Source: Actinomadura litoris (GTDB taxonomy: Bacteria; Actinomycetota; Actinomycetes; Streptosporangiales; Streptosporangiaceae). From it: a stretch of 64,000 bases of DNA. The notes under the pieces were generated by a model. That model did not search any database and was not told the origin of the DNA. It was given only the letters and a program-made list of their open reading frames with translations. Below, piece after piece: positions 36,743-45,400 of this stretch. Each line of letters begins with the position of its first letter. Position 1 is the first letter of the stretch. Made by a program: the position numbers and the translations under genes. The DNA is taken from assembly GCF_009733595.1 (NCBI RefSeq), contig NZ_WOFH01000003.1, positions 496,001 to 560,000 on the forward strand, read 5' to 3'.

Positions 36743-37804
36743 GTGAATCTCGACGAACTGATCAGCGAATACGTCGGCATCGAGGGACGGCTCGCCGACC
36801 CGTCCGTCCACGCCGACCAGAACCTGGCGCGCAAGCTCGGCAAGCGCTACGCGGAGCTGCGGCCCATCGTCGAGACCTACCGCGAGCTGTCCTCCACCGG
36901 GGACGACCTCGCCGCCGCGCGCGAGCTGGCCGGTGAGGACGAGGCGTTCGCCGTCGAGGCGGGCGAGCTGGAGCGGCGCCAGGAGGACCTGGAGGAGCGG
37001 CTGCGGCGGCTGCTCGTCCCGCGCGACCCGAACGACGACAAGGACGTCATCCTGGAGGTCAAGGCGGGGGAGGGCGGCGAGGAGTCCGCGCTGTTCGCCG
37101 GCGACCTGCTCCGGATGTACCTGCGCTACGCCGAGCGCGTCGGCTGGAAGACCGAGGTCCTCGACTCCCATCCGTCCGACCTGGGCGGATACAAGGACGT
37201 CACGGTCGCGGTGAAGGCGAAGGGCCAGGAGGACGGCGCCTGGACGCGGCTGAAGTTCGAGGGCGGCGTCCACCGGGTGCAGCGCGTTCCCGCCACCGAG
37301 TCCCAGGGGCGCATCCACACCAGCGCCGTCGGGGTGCTGGTGACGCCCGAGGCCGAGGACGTGGACGTCCAGATCGACCCGAACGACCTGCGGATCGACG
37401 TGTACCGCTCGTCCGGCCCCGGCGGCCAGAGCGTGAACACCACCGACTCCGCCGTGCGCATCACCCACCAGCCCACCGGCGTCGTCGTCTCGTGCCAGAA
37501 CGAGAAGAGCCAGCTCCAGAACAAGGAGCAGGCGCTGCGGATCCTGCGGTCCCGGCTGCTGGCGATGGCGCAGGAGGAGGCGGACGCGGCGGCCTCGGCC
37601 GAGCGCAAGAGCCAGGTCCGCACCGTCGACCGGTCCGAACGGGTGCGCACCTACAACTATCCCGAGAACCGGATCTCCGACCACCGCGTCGGCTACAAGG
37701 CCTACAACCTCGACCAGGTGCTGGACGGCGACCTGCACAACGTGACCCAGGCGCTGGTCGACGCCGACATGGAACGCCGGCTGGCCGAAGCCCAAGGATC
37801 ATGA
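36743..37804 (+). CDS. prfA: Peptide chain release factor 1
   Basis: 353 residues from a GTG. Recognises UAG/UAA stop codons and triggers peptide release. GGQ catalytic motif at residues 227-229 ([14 protein letters not shown]). The anticodon-like PxT tripeptide is present as PAT in [16 protein letters not shown], which distinguishes RF1 from RF2 (SPF). Length and order match E. coli RF1 closely. Overlaps prmC, which methylates its GGQ glutamine, by 4 bases (ATGA). Confidence 0.97.
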   Translation: MNLDELISEYVGIEGRLADPSVHADQNLARKLGKRYAELRPIVETYRELSSTGDDLAAARELAGEDEAFAVEAGELERRQEDLEERLRRLLVPRDPNDDKDVILEVKAGEGGEESALFAGDLLRMYLRYAERVGWKTEVLDSHPSDLGGYKDVTVAVKAKGQEDGAWTRLKFEGGVHRVQRVPATESQGRIHTSAVGVLVTPEAEDVDVQIDPNDLRIDVYRSSGPGGQSVNTTDSAVRITHQPTGVVVSCQNEKSQLQNKEQALRILRSRLLAMAQEEADAAASAERKSQVRTVDRSERVRTYNYPENRISDHRVGYKAYNLDQVLDGDLHNVTQALVDADMERRLAEAQGS

Positions 37805-38661
37805 AACTGCTGCTCGACGAGATCGCCAGGGCCACGGCGCGGCTCGCCGACGCCGGGGCCGCCTCCCCGCGTGCGGACGCCGAGGAGCTGGCGGCGGCCG
37901 TGCACGGCGTGAAGCGCTCGGAGCTGCACGGCGTCCCCGACAGCTCGTTCGACGCGCGGTTCTGGGAGTTCGTCGCGCGGCGCGAGGCCGGCGAGCCGTT
38001 GCAGCACATCACGGGCCGTGCGTTCTTCCGCTACCTGGAGCTGAAGGTCGGCCCGGGAGTGTTCGTCCCCCGTCCGGAGACGGAGGTGATGGTCGGGTGG
38101 GCGCTGGAGACGCTCCGCGACATGGACGTCCGCGACCCCCTCGTCGTCGACCTCGGCACGGGCTCGGGCGCCATCGCGCTGTCGATCGCGCTGGAGGCGC
38201 CCCGCGCGCGCGTCCACGCGGTGGAGAAGGACCCCACCGCGTTCGTGCACGCCACCCGCAACATCGAGGAGCTGGACGAGCGCGGCCGCGTCCGCCTGCA
38301 CCTGGACGACTTCGGCGCCGCGCTCACCGAGCTGGACGGCACCGTCGACCTCGTCGTCAGCAACCCGCCCTACATCCCCATGAGCGAGTGGGAGTACGTG
38401 CCGCCCGACGTGCGCGACCACGATCCCGCCGACGCGCTGTGGGGCGGCGGCGACGACGGCCTGGACGCGATCCGGGTCGTGGAGCGCACCGCGCGCCGCC
38501 TCCTGCGGCCGGGCGGGTACGCGGCGGTCGAGCACAGCGACCTCCAGGGCAACGGCGTGTACTGGATCTTCGCGGAGGAGAACGGCTGGCGGGACGTCCG
38601 CAACCGGCGCGATCTGACCAACCGCGACCGGTTCGTCACCGCCCGCCTGCGATCCGACTGA
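37801..38661 (+). CDS. prmC: Release factor glutamine methyltransferase
   Basis: 286 residues from an ATG inside the prfA stop codon. SAM-dependent N5-methylation of the GGQ glutamine of release factors. The SAM-binding loop is [16 protein letters not shown], and the catalytic NPPY motif is at 188-191 ([13 protein letters not shown]). A helical N-terminal substrate domain ends with [20 protein letters not shown] and PRPETEVMV. Coupled to its substrate's gene, as in many bacteria. Confidence 0.96.
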   Translation: MKLLLDEIARATARLADAGAASPRADAEELAAAVHGVKRSELHGVPDSSFDARFWEFVARREAGEPLQHITGRAFFRYLELKVGPGVFVPRPETEVMVGWALETLRDMDVRDPLVVDLGTGSGAIALSIALEAPRARVHAVEKDPTAFVHATRNIEELDERGRVRLHLDDFGAALTELDGTVDLVVSNPPYIPMSEWEYVPPDVRDHDPADALWGGGDDGLDAIRVVERTARRLLRPGGYAAVEHSDLQGNGVYWIFAEENGWRDVRNRRDLTNRDRFVTARLRSD

Positions 38662-38748
38662 CCTCGGGGGCGCGCTCGGCGCGCGAGCACGGATATCCTG
38701 GGGCGTGCCGTACCGACGAGCGCCGCGCAGATGGGAAGACGGGCGACC

Positions 38749-39588
38749 GTGAGCCGACGTTATGACTGTTCCGAGCCGATGGAGCGTACCCGCGGGATCG
38801 CCGAGGCGTTCGCGGCCGCGCGGCGCGGGGAGCTGGTCGTCCTGCCGACCGACACCGTGTACGGCGTCGGCGTCGACGCGTTCATGCCGCCCGCCGTGGA
38901 GGCCCTGCTCGACGCCAAGGGCCGGGGCCGCGAGATGCCGCCGCCCGTCCTGGTCGGCTCCGTCCGCGCCGCGACCGCCCTGGTGGAGGATCTCGGCACC
39001 TACGGGCAGGACCTGATCGACGAGTTCTGGCCGGGCGCCCTCACGCTCATCTGCCGCGCGAACCCGAACCTCATGTGGGACCTCGGCGAGACCAAGGGCA
39101 CGGTCGCGCTGCGCATGCCGATGCACGAACTGGCCGTCGAACTCCTCAAGGAGACCGGCCCCCTCGCGGTCAGCAGCGCCAACCTGAGCGGGCAGCCCGC
39201 CGCGCGCACCGCCGCCGAGGCGGAGAAGATGCTCGGCGACTCGGTCTCGGTCTACCTCGACGGCGGCCCGTCCGGCCACTCCGAAGCGTCCACGATCGTC
39301 GACCTGACCGGCTCGGTCCCGCGCCTGCTGCGCGCCGGCGCGATCTCCGAGGAGAAGATCCGCTCGGTGGTCGGCGTCCTGCTGACCGACGACGACGCCC
39401 CCGAGGAGGAGAGCGCCGAGGACGCCGCTGAGGGCGCCGCTGAGGCGCCGTCCGCCGCGTCCGAGGCCAAGCCCTCCCTCACCAAGCCCGCGCCCGCGGA
39501 CGAGCCGACCACTCCCGCGGGCGAGGAGCCCGAGGGCGACGCCCCCGCCGCCAAGCCGTCCCTGACCAAGGACACCCCGGCCGAGTAG
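38749..39588 (+). CDS. Sua5/YciO/YrdC family L-threonylcarbamoyladenylate synthase
   Basis: 279 residues from the GTG at 38749 (VSRRYDCSEPMERTRGI); an ATG at 38731 is possible. Makes threonylcarbamoyl-AMP from threonine, bicarbonate and ATP for the t6A tRNA modification. YrdC-fold markers: GELVVLPTDTVYGVGVDAF, FWPGALTLI, VALRMPMHE, GPLAVSSANLSGQPA, STIVDLTG. About 60 residues of Glu/Ala/Pro-rich, probably disordered tail follow the domain and contain a repeated KPSLTK motif (twice). No Sua5 C-terminal domain. 87 bases after prmC. Confidence 0.93.
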   Translation: MSRRYDCSEPMERTRGIAEAFAAARRGELVVLPTDTVYGVGVDAFMPPAVEALLDAKGRGREMPPPVLVGSVRAATALVEDLGTYGQDLIDEFWPGALTLICRANPNLMWDLGETKGTVALRMPMHELAVELLKETGPLAVSSANLSGQPAARTAAEAEKMLGDSVSVYLDGGPSGHSEASTIVDLTGSVPRLLRAGAISEEKIRSVVGVLLTDDDAPEEESAEDAAEGAAEAPSAASEAKPSLTKPAPADEPTTPAGEEPEGDAPAAKPSLTKDTPAE

Positions 39589-39603
39589 TCCCCGCCCGCG
39601 CCG

Positions 39604-39831
39604 TCAGCGAAGATCGCCGGTGCCGTAGGCGACGGCCCCGACGGACGCCGCGGCCGCGGCGATGGCCATGAGCGTCCCGTAGGCGCGCCGCCGGACCGCC
39701 GCCACGATCACCGCCACGCTCGCGGCCGCCCCGATCCCCGCCAGGCCGGTCCCCGCCAGGCCGAGGGCCGTCCACCGCCGCACGCCGTCCTCGCCGATCG
39801 CGTGGACGCCGCGCGCCGCCCTGAAGAGCAC
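39604..39831 (-). CDS. Small two-helix membrane protein, probably frameshifted
   Basis: 75 residues if it starts at the GTG 39831, which has GGAGG 8 bases upstream. Two membrane helices (ALGLAGTGLAGIGAAASVAVIVAAV and the TLMAIAAAAASVGAVAY region). It is a paralogue of the protein at 41166-41489, sharing the pattern VLFxAAxGxxAIxxxGxxxWTAxGL and an RRAYxTL turn. That relative has ~35 more N-terminal residues. Here a matching N-terminus (MGRDERDGAEEPAG, from ATG 39884) lies in another frame, joined at a GGGG run. One lost G would explain it, so this is either a natural short form, a pseudogene or a sequencing error. Confidence 0.5.
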   Translation of the reverse strand: MLFRAARGVHAIGEDGVRRWTALGLAGTGLAGIGAAASVAVIVAAVRRRAYGTLMAIAAAAASVGAVAYGTGDLR

Positions 39832-39969
39832 GGCCGCGACCTCCCCGCCGGCTCCTCGGCGCCGTCCCGCTCGTCACGGCCCATGGATCAAAGGCAGCGC
39901 ACCGGACGGGGTTCGCGGGCGCCTTGAACGATCCCGTGTCCTCCGGCTGGACCCTTGCTTGACCAGCTA

Positions 39970-40001
39970 CCTTGCTTCGCAAGGCAGTGTCGGCCTATCA
40001 T
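39970..40001 (+). promoter_or_regulatory. padR promoter with palindromic operator
   Basis: CCTTGC-TTC-GCAAGG (39970-39984) is a perfect 6-bp-arm palindrome covering a -35 (TTGCTT, 39972-39977). An 18-base spacer leads to -10 TATCAT (39996-40001), 7 bases before the padR ATG at 40009. This is the layout expected for an autorepressed, leaderless padR promoter. Confidence 0.6.
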
Positions 40002-40008
40002 GCGGTGC

Positions 40009-40410
40009 ATGACAGTGTCGGATGCCGGCCGCCGCCGGAGCCAGTGGCTGCGCGGCGCGCTCGACCTGTGCCTGCTCGCCGTGGTCGCGGACGCGCCGGC
40101 CTACGGGTACGAGATGGTGCAGCGGCTGCGCGCCGCCGGGCTGGACGCCGTCGCGGAGGGGTCGATCTACCCCGCTCTCGGACGGCTGCAACGCGAGGGG
40201 CTGGTGGAGTCCTACCTCGTCGAGGGCGACGGCGGCCCCGCGCGCAAGTACTACCGCCCGACCGGGGAGGGCCGCGCGGCGCTCACCGCGTGGTCGCGGG
40301 AGTGGGCGCTGCTCACCGATGGTGTCCAGGCCGTCCTCGCCCGCGTGGCCGAGCCGGCGCGAACGCTCGTCCCCGGCGATGGCGGCGGGGCCAGGGAAGG
40401 GGAATCGTGA
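40009..40410 (+). CDS. PadR-family transcriptional repressor
   Basis: 133 residues. The ATG at 40009 is placed 7 bases after a -10 element; 40000 and 39955 are weaker options. Winged-helix PadR domain: LRGALDLCLLAVVADAPAYG YEMVQRL, then VAEGSIYPALGRLQREGLVE (recognition region) and the wing ARKYYRPTGEGRAAL. The C-terminal helix (WALLTDGVQAVLAR) serves dimerisation. Overlaps the next gene by one base (TGATG), so it forms an operon with a HAAS-domain membrane protein, the common partner of PadR regulators in Gram-positive bacteria. Confidence 0.9.
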   Translation: MTVSDAGRRRSQWLRGALDLCLLAVVADAPAYGYEMVQRLRAAGLDAVAEGSIYPALGRLQREGLVESYLVEGDGGPARKYYRPTGEGRAALTAWSREWALLTDGVQAVLARVAEPARTLVPGDGGGAREGES

Positions 40411-41105
40411 TGCCACGCGACGTGGTGGGGCAGTGCAGGCGCACCTGGCGGCGCATCGGCGTCTCCCGCGAGGACGCCGCCGAGATGGCCGCCGAACTCG
40501 CGGCCGACCTCGACGCCGCGCGGCGGGACGGCCGGGACCCGCAGTCGTTCGTCGGCGGCGACCCGACCGGCTTCGCCCGCGCGTGGGCCTCGGAGCGGGG
40601 CGCGGTGCCCCTACGGTACCGGACGGGCCGCCTCATGCTCGCGGTCCTGCTCGGCGTGCTGCCGGGCCCCTTCGCCGGGATGTTCGCGGTGTTCGGCCTG
40701 GCCAGCGCCGACCTGGCGCAGGTCGTCGGACGCGACCCCGAGGGCATCCACTCGCCGAACTGGCTGGTCGCCCTGCTCTTCGCGGTCAGCGCGGTGGCCA
40801 CCTGGGCGGGCGCCCTCGCCGCGGCCTCCGCCGTCCTCAGGTTCCACGCCGACGCGGCGCGCGGGGCCACCGTGCGCGTCCTCGCCGTGCTGCTGCCCCT
40901 GATCGCGCTCGGCGCCGCGGCCTCCACCGCCCTGGTGGCCCGGCACTGGAACTACCCCTACGGCCTCGGGGTGGTGCTGACCGAGATCGCGGTCCCGTTC
41001 GCCGCCGTGGTCGCCGCCGCCGGAGCGGCCCGCACGGCGATAGTCCGCCGCTCCCGCCCGGCACCGGGCCCCGCCGAGTCGACGCGGCGCGCGTTGCTCC
41101 TCTGA
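40410..41105 (+). CDS. HAAS-domain membrane protein (PadR partner)
   Basis: 231 residues from the ATG at 40410, with AGGGG 7 bases upstream. The N-terminal ~65 residues (WRRIGVSREDAAEMAAELAADLDAA, then PQSFVGGDPTGFARAWASE) match the helical HAAS/DUF1700-like domain that accompanies PadR. Then come five hydrophobic segments, from residues ~72-100, 118-143, 152-173, 185-203 and 204-215. A sensor or regulatory membrane protein controlled with PadR is the likely role; the signal is unknown. One-base overlap with padR. Confidence 0.75.
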   Translation: MPRDVVGQCRRTWRRIGVSREDAAEMAAELAADLDAARRDGRDPQSFVGGDPTGFARAWASERGAVPLRYRTGRLMLAVLLGVLPGPFAGMFAVFGLASADLAQVVGRDPEGIHSPNWLVALLFAVSAVATWAGALAAASAVLRFHADAARGATVRVLAVLLPLIALGAAASTALVARHWNYPYGLGVVLTEIAVPFAAVVAAAGAARTAIVRRSRPAPGPAESTRRALLL

Positions 41106-41165
41106 CCCGCCTGGTCGGCGGTGGCGCGGCGGGATGGCGGGCCGTCGAGAGGTCGTGCCGCCCGG

Positions 41166-41489
41166 TCAGAGGAGGTCGTGTTTGGCGTAGGCGACGGCCG
41201 CCATGAACGCCACCCCCACGACCCCGGTGATCAACGTTTCGTACGCCCGCCGGTGGACGGCCCGCACGATCACCGCCACGCTGACGGCCGCCGCGAGAAG
41301 GCCGAGCCCCATGGCCGTCCAACCCCACAAGCCCTCGTCGTCGATGGCCCGTGCCCCCTTGGCCGCCAGGAAGAGGACGGCGGGCGGGATCCAGGACGTG
41401 TCGAATCCGTCCTCCGGTTCCCCCTCCTGAGCGGCCGCCTTCTCGTCGGCCCGCTCGCCGGGGCCCGGCCTTGTTTCCTCCTGCGTCAT
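41166..41489 (-). CDS. Small two-helix membrane protein
   Basis: 107 residues, ATG at 41489. A charged N-terminus (~35 residues rich in Glu, Lys, Gly, Pro) is followed by SWIPPAVLFLAAKGARAI, then two membrane helices (TAMGLGLLAAAVSVAVIVRAV and ITGVVGVAFMAAVAYA) joined by an HRRAYETL turn, and a short KHDLL end. Paralogue of the protein at 39604-39831; the two bracket the padR operon. No known function. It lies alone on the minus strand with ~115 bases before the next gene. Confidence 0.65.
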   Translation of the reverse strand: MTQEETRPGPGERADEKAAAQEGEPEDGFDTSWIPPAVLFLAAKGARAIDDEGLWGWTAMGLGLLAAAVSVAVIVRAVHRRAYETLITGVVGVAFMAAVAYAKHDLL

Positions 41490-41604
41490 GAGTCAAGGGA
41501 ACCGCGCCCGTGCCCCCCGGCGCGTCCTGCCGGGGGAGGGAGCCTCCTCGACCCTCCGATAGGCCGCGGGTCGACCCTGGGGTGGAGGCGGCCGGCGGCG
41601 CCGG

Positions 41605-42276
41605 TCAGGACGGGCGGTCTCCGGGACGGACGAGCCCGGCGTCGTAGGCGAAGATCGTGGCCTGGACCCGGTCCCGCAGGTCGAGCTTGCCGAGGATCGC
41701 GTTGACGTGGGTCTTGACGGTGGCGGTGCCGATATCGAGCGCCGCGCCGACCTCGGTGTTGCTGAGTCCGCGGGCCACGTGGAGCAGGACGTCGCGCTCG
41801 CGGCGGGTGAGCAGTTCCAGCCGTGCGTCACCGGCCGGCGGCGCGATGACCTCGCCGGCGGCGAACGCGTCGATGAGGCGTCGCGTCACGGTGGGCGCGA
41901 GGAGCGCCTCGCCCCCGGCGACGGTCCGGATGGCGTCCACGAGCTCCTGCGGGTCGCAGTCCTTGAGCAGGAAGCCGGACGCCCCGGCGCGCAGCGCGCC
42001 GTAGACGTACTCGTCGCGATGGAAGGTGGTGAGCACCAGCACTCGCGCGGACGACCGGCGGGCGGCCAGTTCCGCGGTTGCCGTCAACCCGCCCATGCCG
42101 CCCATCCGGATGTCCATCAGCACCACGTCGGGCAGCAGTTCGGGCTCCAACCGCAGCGCCTCGGCGCCGTCCCCCGCCTGGCCGACGACCTCCATGTCGG
42201 GCTCGCCGTCGACGATCGCCGCGAACCCCACCCGGACGACGGCCTGGTCGTCCACCACCAGGACCCGGATGCTCAC
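41605..42276 (-). CDS. NarL/LuxR-family response regulator
   Basis: 223 residues from the GTG at 42276, which overlaps the upstream kinase stop (GTGA). A longer open frame upstream is antisense to the kinase. Receiver: acidic D9/D10, phosphoacceptor D55 in VVLMDIRMGGMGG, T in VLVLTTFHRDE, and K in GFLLKDCDP. LuxR HTH from LTRRERDVLLHVARGLSNTEVG to VKTHVNAILGKL. Translationally coupled to the double-unit histidine kinase, so cognate pairing is nearly certain. Confidence 0.92.
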   Translation of the reverse strand: MSIRVLVVDDQAVVRVGFAAIVDGEPDMEVVGQAGDGAEALRLEPELLPDVVLMDIRMGGMGGLTATAELAARRSSARVLVLTTFHRDEYVYGALRAGASGFLLKDCDPQELVDAIRTVAGGEALLAPTVTRRLIDAFAAGEVIAPPAGDARLELLTRRERDVLLHVARGLSNTEVGAALDIGTATVKTHVNAILGKLDLRDRVQATIFAYDAGLVRPGDRPS

Positions 42277-44213
42277 GCCTTCTCCTCCAGCGACTCCAGC
42301 AGGCCGCGCATGTCGGTGAGAGCGGCTCGCGCCTGTCCGGCGACCACGTCGAGCGCCGCTCGCGCGTCGCGGTCGCCGCCGGCGAGGCCCCTCTCGGCGG
42401 CCCGGGTCAGCCGGGCCGTGCGATCCAGCACGGTACCGCTGAGCCCCGCCGCGACGCGGGTCCGTTCGGCGTGGACGACCTCGCCCGTCCGGGCGGACGC
42501 GGCGTCCAGCGCGGTGGTCTCCCAGCGGCGGCTCCTGGTCGCGACCGCCGTGCCCCAGGCCCACACCGCCGCCGTGAAGGGGACGGTGACCAGGCAGGCG
42601 ACGGCGAACCCGAAGAGGAAGGGGGCGGGCCCCGCGCCGTCCGCCGCGACCTCCGGGTCGGCCGCCAGCGCCGTTCCCAGGCCGATACCCCAGGGAAGCG
42701 TGGCGAGGAGCGGCGCATGCCAGGTCCGCGGGACGGCTCGTCCGTAGCACGCGACCGAGTAGACCGCGACCAGCTGTGCCGGGCAGCCGAGGACGAACAG
42801 CACCAGGGCATCAACGGACCACAGCGCGGCCACCACCATCAGGACCGCGTCCACGGCGGTGAGCGCCGACAACGCGGCATACGGAGCGCGGCGCCGCCAC
42901 CACAGGAGGGCGCTGCGGACGGCCAGCGCCGCCGCGATCAGCGCCACCCAGCCGACCGGCCATCCCGACGCGAGCGGTTCCGGCGGGACGAGGCCGAGCG
43001 CGGGTGGGGCCGCGCAGAAGGCGATCGTCACCGCGTCCAGGATCTCCGGCCATCCGGTGCCGTGATCGGACGCGGTCGTCGCCGGGAGCCGGGCGGTCAC
43101 CAGCCAACCGCCTTCGGGGGCCGGTCCCGCGCCGAGGTCGCCGCCGAGCCGGGACGCCCGCTCCCGCATGCCGTCGATGCCCCGCCCGGTGCCGAAGGAC
43201 GGGACGGCCCTGACGCCCGCGAGCATCTCGTTCTCGACGGCCAACTCCACCGCCCCGGGAAGGTAGCGGACGGTCACCCGGACCGGGCCGCCGGAGCCGT
43301 AGCGCATGACGTTGGTGAGGGACTCCTGGACGATCCGGTACGAAGCCGTGGTGACCTCGGCGGGCAGCTTGCGCGCCCTCCCCTCCACGGTCAGCGTCAC
43401 GGGGACGCCGAGCCGGTTCAGCCCCTGGCACAGCTGCGGAAGCAGCTCCCTCAGCCCGCCGCCGCCCTCGGCCTGCGGGCTCACCGCGTCCACCAGGCGG
43501 CTCAGTGACGTCAGCACCTCGCGTCCCGTCTCGGCGGCGACCGCGAGGGCCTGGCGGATCAGCTTCGGGTCGCCGGCGCGGGCGGCGGCGCCGCTGTGCA
43601 CGACGACCGCGCTGAGGTGGTGGCCCGCGACGTCGTGCAGGTCCCGGGCGAGGCGCTCGCGTTCCGCCTCGGCGGCGTGCCGGTGCTCCCGTCTGATCTT
43701 GGCCAGTCGGCTCCGGCGCACGGCCTCGCGCTGCCGCCGCAACTGGCCGAACGCGAGGATGCCCAGGTAGCAGACGGAGTCCAACACACCGTTGGACACC
43801 AGCTCGCCCGGCTCCCGCGACTCGGGCAGATCGGCGGCGAAGGCGACGGACAAGGCCAGCAGGCAGCCGATGACCGCCTGCCGCCGGGCCCGGGACACGG
43901 CCAGCGAGTAGAGCGCGACACCGTCGGCCATCCCGCCCGCCGGCGCGTCCGTGTCGCCTGCCACCACGATGCCGAATGCGCTGAGCAGCACCGTCGCCAC
44001 CAGGACCGGCCATGGGGCGACCCGGCGCCATATCAGCGTCGTCGCCGCCAGCGCGACCGCGGCCCCGGCGCCGGCCCAGCGGGCCCGCCCGAGCGGTTCG
44101 CCGCTCTTGTCGGCGAGCAGCCAGATGGCGGTGAGTTCGGCGCACACGAGCAGTAGCGGCACACCCCAGTCGGCGGCGCGCGGCCGGCGCCCGCGTTCCT
44201 GATCCGCCCCCAC
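42273..44213 (-). CDS. Histidine kinase with a second, degenerate kinase-like half
   Basis: 646 residues from a GTG. First half: four to five membrane helices, a HisKA_3 helix with H193 in ARDLHDVAGHHLSAVVVHSG, and a HATPase with N-box (SYRIVQESLTNVMRYG) and GTGRGIDGMRERA. Second half (from ~residue 400): more membrane segments, then a C-terminal helix pair (ERTRVAAGLSGTVLDRTARL ... ARAALTDMRGLLESLEE) that lines up with a HisKA_3 dimerisation helix but lacks the His and has no ATPase after it. The layout suggests an intramolecular partner or inhibitor. TAAGGT just before the GTG resembles a leaderless -10. Paralogue of 45401-47377. Confidence 0.85.
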   Translation of the reverse strand: MGADQERGRRPRAADWGVPLLLVCAELTAIWLLADKSGEPLGRARWAGAGAAVALAATTLIWRRVAPWPVLVATVLLSAFGIVVAGDTDAPAGGMADGVALYSLAVSRARRQAVIGCLLALSVAFAADLPESREPGELVSNGVLDSVCYLGILAFGQLRRQREAVRRSRLAKIRREHRHAAEAERERLARDLHDVAGHHLSAVVVHSGAAARAGDPKLIRQALAVAAETGREVLTSLSRLVDAVSPQAEGGGGLRELLPQLCQGLNRLGVPVTLTVEGRARKLPAEVTTASYRIVQESLTNVMRYGSGGPVRVTVRYLPGAVELAVENEMLAGVRAVPSFGTGRGIDGMRERASRLGGDLGAGPAPEGGWLVTARLPATTASDHGTGWPEILDAVTIAFCAAPPALGLVPPEPLASGWPVGWVALIAAALAVRSALLWWRRRAPYAALSALTAVDAVLMVVAALWSVDALVLFVLGCPAQLVAVYSVACYGRAVPRTWHAPLLATLPWGIGLGTALAADPEVAADGAGPAPFLFGFAVACLVTVPFTAAVWAWGTAVATRSRRWETTALDAASARTGEVVHAERTRVAAGLSGTVLDRTARLTRAAERGLAGGDRDARAALDVVAGQARAALTDMRGLLESLEEKA

Positions 44214-44435
44214 AGGATGACCTTACGGGAATGCGGATTCCGAAGCGGAATTTCGGACAGTGAAGTATCCGCGCCGGCCCGATCCGGAGGAGCGAAGCCG
44301 GGTGGGAGCCGCGCATGAAATTCCGCCCCATGATCAGAGGAAGCGTGAACTACTCAATCAATGACTGCTAGTCAAGATACTAGTGAGATTTCATCCTCGG
44401 AACACGTGTGCCTTGGGTAGCCCCTGGTCGGCTCC

Positions 44436-44612
44436 ATGGTCGCGGCCTTGTCGCCTCGTACGGGCGACACCGGACTCGCCCTGTTGGCGGCGTCCCTGGG
44501 CTGGCAGCGTGAGGCGCTGACCGTGCGGTCCATGGGTATTCGGCCGGGGACGGTTCGGTCTGCGCGGTCGCGGGCGCTTGCCGCGTTGACGCGCGAGTTG
44601 AAGGGGCGGTGA
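44436..44612 (+). pseudogene. ECF sigma factor region 4 remnant
   Basis: A 58-codon open frame whose product reads like the last third of an ECF sigma factor: LGWQREALTVRSMGI in the place of the LPxxQREVxxLRY helix, then RPGTVRSARSRALAALTREL, the DNA-recognition helix and C-terminal end. Region 2 and the linker are absent upstream, where the DNA is AT-richer and non-coding. It lies between the kinase gene and the small secreted protein. The rest of the 44214-44751 gap holds only the terminator at 44695-44721 and the kinase promoter. Confidence 0.55.
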
Positions 44613-44694
44613 CCGGTTCCGGACGCCCTTTCAGGGGATCAATTCTTTGGGCTTGGGGTGCGCGGGGGCGGCCGGAATTCGGGGGGAATGGAGA

Positions 44695-44721
44695 GGGCCC
44701 CGCCGCGGTGCGGCGGGGCCC
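44695..44721 (-). terminator. Terminator of the secreted-protein gene
   Basis: GGGCCCCGCCG (44695-44705) pairs exactly with CGGCGGGGCCC (44711-44721), and the stem closes by one more C-G pair over a 3-nt loop. It lies 30 bases after the stop of the minus-strand gene at 44752. Confidence 0.75.
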
Positions 44722-44751
44722 CTGTGACTCAATGCGGGGTGTGGCGCGGGA

Positions 44752-45201
44752 TCAGAAGAGCTGCTTGCCCTTGCCGTAGTAGTACTTGCCGGTCTTCTTG
44801 CTCCGGCCGCACTCCTGCACCCACAGGTGGCTGCCGTAGGTGGAGCTGGTGGAGATGCTGACGGTGGCCCGGCCGTCGTAGTTGTACTGGGAGCCGCTGC
44901 TGCTCACACCGACGATCTTGTGGCGGGACCAGTAGACCCTGCTGCCCTCGGTGAACTTGAAGCGGACGCAGGCGGTGTAGCCGTTCTTCTTGTCGTCGGC
45001 CAGGTAGCCCTTCACGTAGGTGTTGCCACCGGAGCGGCTGTAGGTGCCCCACGCGCGGATGTTGCCGTAGGAGTTGTACGGCACCCACTTGGGGGCGGCG
45101 GCGGCCTTGGTGGTGACGGTCGCGTTGGCGGGGGTGCTGATGGCGGCCACGCCGGTCATCAGGGTGCCCGCGGCCAGCGCCACGGCTGCGATTCGCCGCA
45201 T
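44752..45201 (-). CDS. Small secreted protein of unknown function
   Basis: 149 residues, ATG at 45201. Signal peptide RRIAAVALAAGTLMTGVAA with probable cleavage after ANA (near residue 28). The mature part is rich in Tyr, Ser, Gly and Lys with beta-strand character (YNSYGNIRAWGTYS, NTYVKGYLADDK, GRATVSISTSST) and two Cys (in TACVRF and VQECGRS) that could form a disulfide. The C-terminus is basic and Tyr-rich (KTGKYYYGKGK). Transcribed alone, with a strong terminator. Similar small extracellular proteins are common in actinomycetes, but I recognise no function. Confidence 0.75.
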   Translation of the reverse strand: MRRIAAVALAAGTLMTGVAAISTPANATVTTKAAAAPKWVPYNSYGNIRAWGTYSRSGGNTYVKGYLADDKKNGYTACVRFKFTEGSRVYWSRHKIVGVSSSGSQYNYDGRATVSISTSSTYGSHLWVQECGRSKKTGKYYYGKGKQLF

Positions 45202-45400
45202 TGGTCCCTCCGTATTCTGCTTTTCTCGGGTTTAGCGGGGAAACCTAGCAGGACGAGCAAGATCATTTTTATCGGGAGCTTAGGTCGGGGAGGGGATGGC
45301 CGAAACCGGCGATCCGGCGAACCGCTACGCCCTGTGGGCCGTCCAACGGTCATGGAGGGCCTCCGCGCGGGGGTCCACTATGATCAGAATCACACGGATG

